Shown here: positions 1-5,593 of the stretch, one piece after another
Position numbering within the stretch: the stretch's first letter is position 1
Layout: each line of letters opens with the position of its first letter
Origin: Bryobacterales bacterium
GTDB lineage: Bacteria > Cyanobacteriota > Vampirovibrionia > Obscuribacterales > Obscuribacteraceae
Direction of reading: 5' to 3'
Length of the DNA stretch: 9,926 nucleotides
Assembly (NCBI GenBank): GCA_903970295.1
Contig: CAJCHQ010000964.1
Location: forward strand, 1 to 9,926
Made by a program: the position numbers and the translations under genes
The notes under the pieces: model-generated
What the model saw: the letters and a program-made list of their open reading frames with translations, nothing else
Told to the model about the DNA's origin: nothing
Database searches by the model: none

Positions 1-1
1 A

Positions 2-709
2 AAGAAAATCGTCGAAGAAATTATGCCCTCGCTAGAGGGCAACGCGCTGGGCTTAGTCACTTTTGCGGGCGGAGCCAAAGACCAGGTCGACCTGACTAGC
101 GATGAATTTGCCAAAATTCGCTGGGAGTTCGAAAACGGTTGGATGGACATCAACAGCGCTGGCGGTGACGGTTCCGATTTTGTCCAGGGACTCGACAAAG
201 CGCTCGCCCTGTTCGCCGCCACACCGCAAGCCGAACGGCAAAAAGTAATCGTTCTTTTCAGCGATGGTGGTTACGATTCCGGTCCTCTCAAGCTGGCCAC
301 GGTAGTAAAGCGCATCAAAGAACAGAACATCAAGCTGATTGTCGTTGCCGTAGGCTTCGAGAAAAAACAAAAGCTGCCTGATTATTCGTCGGGCCAAGCC
401 ATCACCACCAAGTACATTAGGCTTCCCGGCTGTGACGACAAGGATTCAGAAGGCAACTGCCAAACGAGCCTGGATCTGAAGACTCTTTCCAGTCTCGCCC
501 AACAGTTTGGGGGCGAGCCACTGAGACTGAGCGCTACCGAGAAACTGGCAATTACTTGGCCGGCATCCGCGGATGGCCGGAAAGCCCAAACAAAAACAAA
601 TCCCCACTACCGATTCTTCGTTCTGCCCGCCATTGCCCTTGTTCTTGCTCTGCAGCTGCGCGGTTTGCGGCGACCTCAGCTCATACATTCGCACTCTAGA
701 AAGGACTAG
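2..709 (+). CDS. VWA-domain membrane protein, C-terminal part (BatA/BatB or MxaC/MxaL-like)
   Basis: This open frame enters from the left edge, so the N-terminus is missing; 235 residues are visible and an ATG at 23 is internal. The stretch GLVTFAGGAKDQVDLTSD is the typical beta strand and loop after the first helix of a von Willebrand factor A domain, and KVIVLFSDGG is the later core strand with its acidic loop. The metal-site DxSxS motif must lie upstream of the window. The usual threonine of the second metal-site loop seems replaced by serine in GGDGSDF. An insertion with two cysteines (LPGCDDKDSEGNC) precedes the last VWA helix. The C-terminus has one hydrophobic segment (FFVLPAIALVLALQL) followed by a short arginine-rich tail, as in Bat and Mxa VWA proteins that hang their domain outside the membrane. 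The stop lies 4 bases before the MoxR start, which suggests one operon and a protein worked on by that ATPase. Confidence 0.5.
   Translation, partial: KKIVEEIMPSLEGNALGLVTFAGGAKDQVDLTSDEFAKIRWEFENGWMDINSAGGDGSDFVQGLDKALALFAATPQAERQKVIVLFSDGGYDSGPLKLATVVKRIKEQNIKLIVVAVGFEKKQKLPDYSSGQAITTKYIRLPGCDDKDSEGNCQTSLDLKTLSSLAQQFGGEPLRLSATEKLAITWPASADGRKAQTKTNPHYRFFVLPAIALVLALQLRGLRRPQLIHSHSRKD
698..705 (+). promoter_or_regulatory. Ribosome binding site deciding the moxR start
   Basis: AGAAAGGA lies 8 bases before the GTG at 714. It selects this GTG over the far-upstream in-frame ATG at 573, which lies inside the VWA gene and would add 47 residues unlike any MoxR N-terminus. The site overlaps the last codons of the VWA gene, which points to translational coupling. 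Confidence 0.5.
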
Positions 710-713
710 TACC

Positions 714-1724
714 GTGCCCAATCTCAGATCAAAGGTATCGGACTTTCGCGCCGAACTGGATAAAGTGATCGCCGGTCACGATGAAGTCAAAAATCAAGCC
801 GTCCTCGCTCTTCTGGCCGACGGTCATCTGCTTTTGGAAGCAATGCCCGGGATGGGCAAAACCATGCTCTGTTACACGATTGCGCATGCAATCGAAAACT
901 GTGTCGCCGACAACATGTCGCTCACTCCCGAGACCAAACCTTCAGATATACTCGGCACAAGGGTCTGGGATCGTGAGAAGAGCTGCTTCCAGATTCTGCC
1001 GGGCCCTATCATCGGCAAAAATATCTTCCATATCGACGAAATCAACCGCACTACGGGCAAGACGCTCAGTGCTCTGCTGGAAACGATGCAGCAGCGCAAA
1101 ACCAACTTGTTCGGCCAGATCTTCACGCTGCCCGACTTCTTTCTGGTCCTCGCTACGATGAATCCAATCGAAACCGAAGGCACTTACGTAGTCCCGGAAG
1201 CAGCCGTTGACCGTTTCGCCGTCAAACTCAACATGACGCGCGTTTCACGGGCACACTCAAAAACAATGCTCAGAAATGTAGCCGTTCATGGGCGCCATGC
1301 GATGGATCTGGTGACGCCGAGAATCTCTATCGACGAATTTCTGATCGCACGCCAGGAAGTCATGGAAATGGCGGCATCAGCGTCGGACCAAGCGCTGGAG
1401 TACATCACCGACTTGGTCCGCGCCACAGACAAGAACGAATCCGACTTTCAGAGAGTACATGGTCCAGATAGCGACGAGCTGGCCGAGCAAATCATGTTCA
1501 CTCTCGCCCTCGCTCGAGCGGAAATCTCGATGCTCAGGTTATCGGCAGCCAACGCATACCGAGCCAACCGTGACCATATCATTCCGGATGATATCAAAGC
1601 AGTCGCTCGCGGTGTCCTTCGGCACCGGGTCATTCTCAATCCCGCGGTAATGGGAGAACACAACGTAGAGACGGTAATCACTCGCATCCTTGACCACGTC
1701 AAAGTCGTAGGTAGCCAATCCTGA
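714..1724 (+). CDS. moxR: MoxR-family AAA+ ATPase
   Basis: A 336-residue protein of normal MoxR length. Walker A is AMPGMGKT (residues 43-50), Walker B is FHIDEINR (105-112), followed by the family stretch KTLSALLETMQQR. Sensor 1 is LATMNPIETEGTY (146-158), followed by PEAAVDRF (161-168) with the arginine-bearing segment. MoxR proteins are cytosolic hexameric ATPases that work with VWA-domain partners in chaperone-like maturation of protein complexes; in methylotrophs MoxR/MxaR helps mature methanol dehydrogenase. Here it sits between a VWA gene (4-base gap upstream) and a DUF58 gene (downstream), the standard context. The start is GTG with a good ribosome site. One small oddity is TTGK after DEINR, where many relatives have a proline-rich APPKTQ-type stretch. 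The family call is very secure; the client protein is unknown. Confidence 0.5.
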   Translation: MPNLRSKVSDFRAELDKVIAGHDEVKNQAVLALLADGHLLLEAMPGMGKTMLCYTIAHAIENCVADNMSLTPETKPSDILGTRVWDREKSCFQILPGPIIGKNIFHIDEINRTTGKTLSALLETMQQRKTNLFGQIFTLPDFFLVLATMNPIETEGTYVVPEAAVDRFAVKLNMTRVSRAHSKTMLRNVAVHGRHAMDLVTPRISIDEFLIARQEVMEMAASASDQALEYITDLVRATDKNESDFQRVHGPDSDELAEQIMFTLALARAEISMLRLSAANAYRANRDHIIPDDIKAVARGVLRHRVILNPAVMGEHNVETVITRILDHVKVVGSQS

Positions 1725-1795
1725 GAGAAAGCGCGCAGCGATTGGTGAGGAGCCCCGGATGCTGTGGTCATCAGAGTAACCTCAGGAGCGGCTGT

Positions 1796-1841
1796 TGGAG
1801 AGCGGAGTTGAGGGGCTAAGAATTCTCGACTCCGCTTTCTA
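1796..1841 (+). terminator. Strong hairpin after moxR: terminator or attenuator
   Basis: The arms AGCGGAGTTGAG (1801-1812) and CTCGACTCCGCT (1825-1836) pair over 12 positions with a single G:U. The stem can extend outward about 5 more pairs to 1796/1841, using G:U at two of them. The loop is 12 bases. The right arm runs into TTTCT, a weak T tract, so it may be a partial rho-independent terminator that trims expression of the downstream genes. An RNA-stability hairpin is the alternative. Confidence 0.5.
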
Positions 1842-1871
1842 CCGAGCCTGATCAGCCTTCATTCTGCGGTT

Positions 1872-1900
1872 TTGACCTCTAGTCTAAACAGTACTAAACT
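1872..1900 (+). promoter_or_regulatory. Candidate promoter before the DUF58 gene
   Basis: TTGACC (1872-1877) and TAAACT (1895-1900) are separated by 17 bases and match the sigma-70 hexamers at 5 and 4 of 6 positions. Against it, the implied transcript start near 1907 would fall inside the ribosome site of the gene, leaving almost no leader. Confidence 0.5.
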
Positions 1901-1914
1901 TCATGAGGTGTTTA

Positions 1915-2856
1915 ATGGACGAGAGCACACGCCAGCTTCTGCGCGATTTAAGCGGAAAAATTTTCGGCTCCGCCAGACCGATCAAATGGCGGCCTAAGGT
2001 ACTGACGTCACGAACCGGTGACCGTCCAAGCGGCAAGCGCGGTGAGGACGGCTACGATATCGTCGCTCGCCAGGAGTACGAGCCCGGCGATGATCCCCGC
2101 ACCATAGACTGGGCCTCCAGCGCCGAAAGCGACGATGGCACTCTTTATACTCTTCAGTTTCAAGAGCCGCGCGATCTGCCGATCCTGATTCTGGTGGACA
2201 CCGGAATCACCATGCAATTTGGCACTCAGGAACTCGACAAGCGCGTTCTCAGCGCCATGCTGGCGGGGTTTCTCATTGCCTGCGCCGGGGAAACAAAGGA
2301 CCGGGTAAAGGTCATTACCTACCTGCAAGATCGAGTGGCCTCTAGGATCGGACCCGGCGCGGCTAGAAATGTGTTCGCTCAAGCCTTGAGTTCGATTCTC
2401 GCACCTGAAGAAGAAGACAAACGCAGCTCACAGAGCGGGTTTATGCAGGTTTTAAGCGGGCTTCCGCGCAAGAAATCGCTGGTTTTCATTGTCTCAGATT
2501 TCATCGCTTTGGGTGAGAAGTCGAATCAGGCAGTGAGAAAAGCCCTTGTGCGGGCGGCAGCTGTACATGACATAGTCTGTGTCGTGACTCGAGATCGGCG
2601 CGAATTCGAACTTCCACCGGGACCAGGACTCTACACTCTGCAAGATCTCCGCTCCGGCCTGCGAAAAACAATCTGGCTCACCGCCAATAATCGTCAGTCC
2701 TTCGCCGAAAATGCTCAGCGTTCCCACACCGAGATCTTAGCCTTTTTCAAACGCCTAAACTGCCGTGTCGGTGTCTTCAACACTGACAGTGGCGACGCGG
2801 CTATTCCATCCATGATCGAGTTTTTGAGCGGTCATCGTTCAAGGAGAATGCCATGA
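1915..2856 (+). CDS. DUF58 family protein (MxaS-like, no membrane segment)
   Basis: The ATG at 1915 is chosen because GAGGTG (1905-1910) lies just before it; an in-frame ATG at 1903 overlaps that site. The product is 313 residues. The DUF58 signature RQEYEPGDDPRTIDW is at residues 52-66, preceded by a glycine-rich stretch (SGKRGEDGYDIV). After it comes a VWA-like fold whose first strand is ILVDTGITM (D95), a degenerate metal site with Gly and Thr where Ser is common. KKSLVFIVSDF forms a later core strand. There is no hydrophobic N-terminal anchor, and the length near 310 matches the short soluble form represented by MxaS rather than the longer membrane-anchored DUF58 proteins. DUF58 proteins travel with MoxR and VWA proteins and are thought to be part of the same maturation apparatus. 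The stop overlaps the next start as ATGA (2853-2856). Confidence 0.5.
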   Translation: MDESTRQLLRDLSGKIFGSARPIKWRPKVLTSRTGDRPSGKRGEDGYDIVARQEYEPGDDPRTIDWASSAESDDGTLYTLQFQEPRDLPILILVDTGITMQFGTQELDKRVLSAMLAGFLIACAGETKDRVKVITYLQDRVASRIGPGAARNVFAQALSSILAPEEEDKRSSQSGFMQVLSGLPRKKSLVFIVSDFIALGEKSNQAVRKALVRAAAVHDIVCVVTRDRREFELPPGPGLYTLQDLRSGLRKTIWLTANNRQSFAENAQRSHTEILAFFKRLNCRVGVFNTDSGDAAIPSMIEFLSGHRSRRMP

Positions 2857-4088
2857 AGAGAATAAGTATCCTGGCCGGCGCATTCCTGGCAGTCCTGGCC
2901 CTGCTTGTAGGCATCGAGACGGCGCCGGTCAATTCGTCGGTTTCGCCCGTTCGGCAGGCGCAAGTTGTTTTGACACCCACGCCTTCAGCGATTGCTCCGG
3001 CATCGCCTGGGCCAGGCATGACAGCCAGCAGTCAGTCAAGCGCTGAACCAGACCCTACTAAAGCACAGGACTGTGCCGCCACTGCCAGCAGTGGCGATGA
3101 ACTATTGCCCCTGCCCAGCCCACTGGGAGAGGCTACGCCGGCCGCGAGCACCAGCCCGTCTGCCACGGATGGGGCACCAGTGCCTGTGAATCCGGTTATG
3201 AAAGAGTGCGCCTTCGGTCGCCTTGTGGTCAAGGTGCAATCCGAACGTCACTTTGGCCATCGCATTGGCGAAGAAATCGATCTGCAAATATCGATCCTTG
3301 CCGACAATAATGTCACCGTCGATTTCTCGAGTCTGCAGCAAGGGATTTTGAAATTCGACGACGGTTCGGACTTCCAACTGATTCCAAATGAGGAGGCTAT
3401 GGTCGAGTCCGAACCCTACTTGTACAGCAATAAGAAAACTCTCTACACGATCAAGCTGTCGGTGCAGTCTTTCGTCACAAAACCTTTTCTCGTCTTCAAT
3501 CTCGATTTGCGCTACGCGCTGGATGTGAAGCCGAGTGACAACCAACCGAATTGGAAAATCTTGACCACGCCGGATTTTGTCGTGACGACGTCGAACACGC
3601 TCGATAGCGGGACCCGATTGCTCGAAGGCGACAATAGTCTACCGACCATGCGCATGCCGTGGTTAACACTTCCGGCGATGGTCTCAGGCTTGATTTTGAT
3701 TTTCTGGTTCGGCGGCGTCAAGGACCTGATCGCGAGATTAAGTCGCCTGCTGCCGGGCTTCAAGATCACGCCAGAAGAGAAAGCGTGGCGAGTGTTTGAC
3801 AAGGTATTGGTCGACTACAAAGAGTATGGCGGCGCATTGAGCATCGAGTACGCCAAGAAAATTGCTCTTGCCTTGCGCACATATCTGCAGGTGGAGAGCC
3901 TGACCATAGGCGAAATTGCCTGCCGCACGCAAAGCAAGCCGCCAGTCCAGACAATCGTCCGCGCGTTGACAAAACTCGACAGCGTCATTTACGCCCGCTT
4001 CGACCAGCCCAGACCACTGAGCGAGATCGCCGCCGACGAATTATTCCAAGAGCTGACTGAGCTCGTGCCTAGGCCGAAAAATCTCTGA
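2853..4088 (+). CDS. Single-pass envelope protein with MxaA-like layout
   Basis: A 411-residue protein. AAGGAG (2841-2846) lies 6 bases before the ATG, which overlaps the DUF58 stop. Residues 5-21 form a hydrophobic signal segment. Residues about 35-115 are a Pro/Ala/Ser/Thr-rich flexible linker. Residues about 119-255 look like beta-rich domains (KVQSERHFGHRIGEEIDL, then alternating strands to TTPDFVVTTSN). A membrane segment lies at about 274-290 (PAMVSGLILIFWFGGV), and a helical cytosolic domain of about 120 residues follows, ending with LDSVIYARFDQPRPLSEIA. This order, directly downstream of an MxaS-like DUF58 gene, matches MxaA and related Bat/DUF4381-type anchors, where the outer domain touches the client and the inner domain can meet MoxR. 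Similarity is judged by layout and local pattern only, so the family name is tentative. The low-complexity linker is longer than I expect for MxaA. Confidence 0.5.
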   Translation: MKRISILAGAFLAVLALLVGIETAPVNSSVSPVRQAQVVLTPTPSAIAPASPGPGMTASSQSSAEPDPTKAQDCAATASSGDELLPLPSPLGEATPAASTSPSATDGAPVPVNPVMKECAFGRLVVKVQSERHFGHRIGEEIDLQISILADNNVTVDFSSLQQGILKFDDGSDFQLIPNEEAMVESEPYLYSNKKTLYTIKLSVQSFVTKPFLVFNLDLRYALDVKPSDNQPNWKILTTPDFVVTTSNTLDSGTRLLEGDNSLPTMRMPWLTLPAMVSGLILIFWFGGVKDLIARLSRLLPGFKITPEEKAWRVFDKVLVDYKEYGGALSIEYAKKIALALRTYLQVESLTIGEIACRTQSKPPVQTIVRALTKLDSVIYARFDQPRPLSEIAADELFQELTELVPRPKNL

Positions 4089-4152
4089 CCGAGCAAGGCG
4101 CGCAGCCCGGAGAAATTGCCTCCTAAAAAGCACTTCCTTAGCGAGCTTCTTT

Positions 4153-4161
4153 AGAAAGGAG
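4153..4161 (+). promoter_or_regulatory. Ribosome binding site deciding the rhomboid GTG start
   Basis: AGAAAGGAG ends 6 bases before the GTG at 4168. No in-frame ATG occurs near the family's usual N-terminus, so this site fixes a GTG start. A CTCCT about 45 bases upstream could pair with the AGGAG core, but five pairs is too little to call a switch. Confidence 0.5.
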
Positions 4162-4167
4162 CGTTGC

Positions 4168-4863
4168 GTGTTTCCCTTTAGAGATAATCTCAGATACCTC
4201 GGAAAGCCGACGGTTACGGCTGTGCTCATCTGGGTGAATTGCCTGGTCTTCTTGTTCCAGGAAGTGCTTACTCACCTGGGCGCCGCCGGTTTCATCGTCG
4301 CCTTCGGTGCCTTCACGCCTGCCCAATTCACAGCCGCATACGCTCAAGCTGACCCCTTGTCGATCGCCTTAGCGACTGCCAGCGTTCTTACATGCCTGTT
4401 CTTGCATGGTGGTGTCATGCATATCCTCGGCAATATGCTTTTTCTAAATTGCTTTGGCCGGGCGTTGGAAATCCAAATGGGGTGGAAACGCTATTTGTGT
4501 TTTTATCTCATCGGCGGCGTTGCAGCCACCGCCGGACAATATGCAATGGAGCCGACCAGCTCGATCCCACTGCTGGGAGCAAGCGGCGCTATTGCGGCTG
4601 TCTTGAGCGCCTATCTGGTCTTTTGGCCCAAAGCCAAGATCACTCTGCTTTCAACCGCAATTGGCTTGGTGGAGGCACGAGCGTTCTTGTTTATCGGTTT
4701 CTGGATGGCGGGGCAATTGTTAGCAGTAATCTTTGCGCATCATGAAGGCACGGGTGGTGTCGCATACATGGCTCATATTTCCGGTTTTGCCTTCGGTCTG
4801 CTTGCCGGAGCATGGGCAAACAAGCGGTGTCTGGACAAGAGAGTTTTCTACGCCGTTCGATAA
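4168..4863 (+). CDS. Rhomboid family intramembrane serine protease
   Basis: A 231-residue polytopic protein with all rhomboid hallmarks. The N-terminal PFRDNLR precedes the first membrane segment (about 15-34). The second conserved helix carries HGGVMHILGNMLFL, with the oxyanion-type asparagine at residue 89. The nucleophile is Ser139 in GASGAIAAVLSAY, and the catalytic base is His203 in MAHISGFAFGLLAG. Rhomboids cut substrate membrane segments within the bilayer and release or process envelope proteins. Length and motif order are ordinary for the short bacterial form, and all key residues are present, so it should be active. It starts 79 bases after the MxaA-like gene on the same strand and is followed 17 bases on by a strong hairpin, so it may be the last gene of the MoxR transcript. 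No obvious substrate with a dedicated rhomboid tag is visible in the window. Confidence 0.5.
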   Translation: MFPFRDNLRYLGKPTVTAVLIWVNCLVFLFQEVLTHLGAAGFIVAFGAFTPAQFTAAYAQADPLSIALATASVLTCLFLHGGVMHILGNMLFLNCFGRALEIQMGWKRYLCFYLIGGVAATAGQYAMEPTSSIPLLGASGAIAAVLSAYLVFWPKAKITLLSTAIGLVEARAFLFIGFWMAGQLLAVIFAHHEGTGGVAYMAHISGFAFGLLAGAWANKRCLDKRVFYAVR

Positions 4864-4879
4864 CTGGAGTTCCATGCCT

Positions 4880-4916
4880 GAGACGTGAACGGCCATTGTG
4901 GTCGTTCACGTCTTCT
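4880..4916 (+). terminator. Rho-independent-type terminator after the rhomboid gene
   Basis: GACGTGAACG (4882-4891) and CGTTCACGTC (4903-4912) are perfect inverted arms. The pairing continues inward to 4894/4900 with one G:U and outward by at least one A:T, giving about 14 pairs around a 5-base loop (ATTGT). TTCT follows. The T tract is short, but the stem is the strongest in the window and its position 17 bases after a stop supports termination. It also separates the cluster from the convergent reverse-strand gene, whose stop is about 20 bases away. Confidence 0.5.
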
Positions 4917-4934
4917 CCGCACTTTCATTTCCGA

Positions 4935-5270
4935 TCAAACAATATCTTCAGCCCATCGACCCGATTGCGCGTCCCTATGGATTAGAGAGTCTCGAGAGTT
5001 AAGATCCACTACCTTTCCATTCTGGTCATATTTGATCAGGAGATCGCCGCCCGACGAACCGATTTTTGTTGGTCTTCCAGAGGCGTCTCTTGCTTTAATG
5101 CCGCCAGCCCAATTATCGGGAGGATGCATACCCGAAACAGAGCAGTCAATCTTGTCAAAAACGAGTTTTCCTCCCTCAACAGCGAATGAAGGATCTTTTG
5201 TCAATTGTTTAACTCGCAGAGCTTCGACTTCGGTATGGTGCCGGAAAAGAATACTCAACTCACGGTCCAT
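4935..5270 (-). CDS. Small protein with three YD-like repeat units
   Basis: A 111-residue frame reading leftward from an ATG at 5268-5270. The sequence looks protein-like: hydrophilic and balanced, with regular D/G/K patterns. Three units with similar spacing occur: IKARDASGRPTKI (58-70), IKYDQNGKVVDL (79-90) and IHRDAQSGRW (97-106). Each has I, a basic or aromatic residue then D, two variable residues, G and K or R, which recalls the YD/RHS-type beta repeats of secreted polymorphic proteins. The first half (1-57) is not recognised. There is no signal peptide and no clear ribosome site before the ATG, and an in-frame stop lies 6 codons upstream. It may therefore be an intact small gene, or the 3' remnant of a longer repeat protein. 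The opposite strand carries a longer open frame, which I reject on composition. Confidence 0.5.
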   Translation of the reverse strand: MDRELSILFRHHTEVEALRVKQLTKDPSFAVEGGKLVFDKIDCSVSGMHPPDNWAGGIKARDASGRPTKIGSSGGDLLIKYDQNGKVVDLNSRDSLIHRDAQSGRWAEDIV

Positions 5271-5419
5271 TTTTGGTCTATTCGGTCAAATTCGGGTCTC
5301 GCTCGCCCACCTACAAATGGGCGCAGCAAAGCACCTTTTTGCCGCCTGGCGCCTAAACTTTCCAGCCCAAGTTAGAATTCGTCTTGACTTTTCGATTTTT
5401 TGTTGTATGTATTTTGCCG

Positions 5420-5443
5420 AAAATAGTTATTATTAGCTATTTT
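5420..5443. repeat. AT-rich palindrome, possible operator
   Basis: The left arm AAAATAGTTA (5420-5429) pairs with TAGCTATTTT (5434-5443) through 10 positions, one of them a T:G pair, around the 4-base centre TTAT. It lies in the middle of the divergent region, about 150 bases from each gene start. A DNA-binding regulator site is one reading; a weak RNA hairpin is another. Confidence 0.5.
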
Positions 5444-5508
5444 GCCAGGCAATGGCAGCACGAATCAACAACTATTTTTCGCAGAACTAAATTTGAACCA
5501 ATCGAATG

Positions 5509-5537
5509 TTAAGCTGCTTGCATCCTTAGAGTATAGC
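5509..5537 (+). promoter_or_regulatory. Candidate promoter for the C11 peptidase
   Basis: TTAAGC (5509-5514) and TATAGC (5532-5537) are 17 bases apart and match the sigma-70 hexamers at 3 and 4 of 6 positions. It is correctly placed, with a leader of about 50 bases before the ATG at 5594, but the match is weak. Confidence 0.5.
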
Positions 5538-5593
5538 GAACGCCTGCGGCAAGATTTTGCCGCCCTTTTACTACGTTTTGGAGTTGTAGACAT

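Larger units (their letters stand above)
1725..1914 (+). other. Gap between moxR and the DUF58 gene with hairpin and possible promoter
   Basis: No coding potential is visible here. The interval contains a long hairpin (1796-1841) and, just before the DUF58 gene, a promoter-like pair of hexamers. Bat and Mxa clusters are usually compact, so this break may allow the moxR half and the DUF58 half to be expressed at different levels. Confidence 0.5.
5271..5593. other. AT-rich divergent intergenic region
   Basis: This region lies between the leftward YD-repeat gene and the rightward peptidase gene and should hold the promoters of both. It includes a 24-base AT-rich palindrome (5420-5443), a weak promoter-like pair at 5384-5411 (TTGACT, 16 bases, TATGTA), and another at 5509-5537. 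The heptamer TTTTGCC occurs four times (5337, 5412, 5440, 5555). No gene is supported here. Confidence 0.5.

Noticed and set aside
573..713. N-terminal extension of MoxR from an upstream ATG
   Set aside because: It overlaps the VWA gene by 137 bases and encodes a stretch unlike MoxR; the GTG at 714 has a proper ribosome site and family-like start.
2848..2856. Two-codon frame ATG CCA TGA at the DUF58 / MxaA-like junction as a leader peptide
   Set aside because: It lies too close to the AAGGAG site to be used and is explained as a chance product of the ATGA overlap.
4885..5436. Plus-strand open frame of 183 codons
   Set aside because: It begins inside the terminator hairpin, has no ribosome site, is rich in Ser, Arg and Cys as antisense frames often are, and has no domain pattern. 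The opposite-strand 111-residue frame looks far more protein-like.
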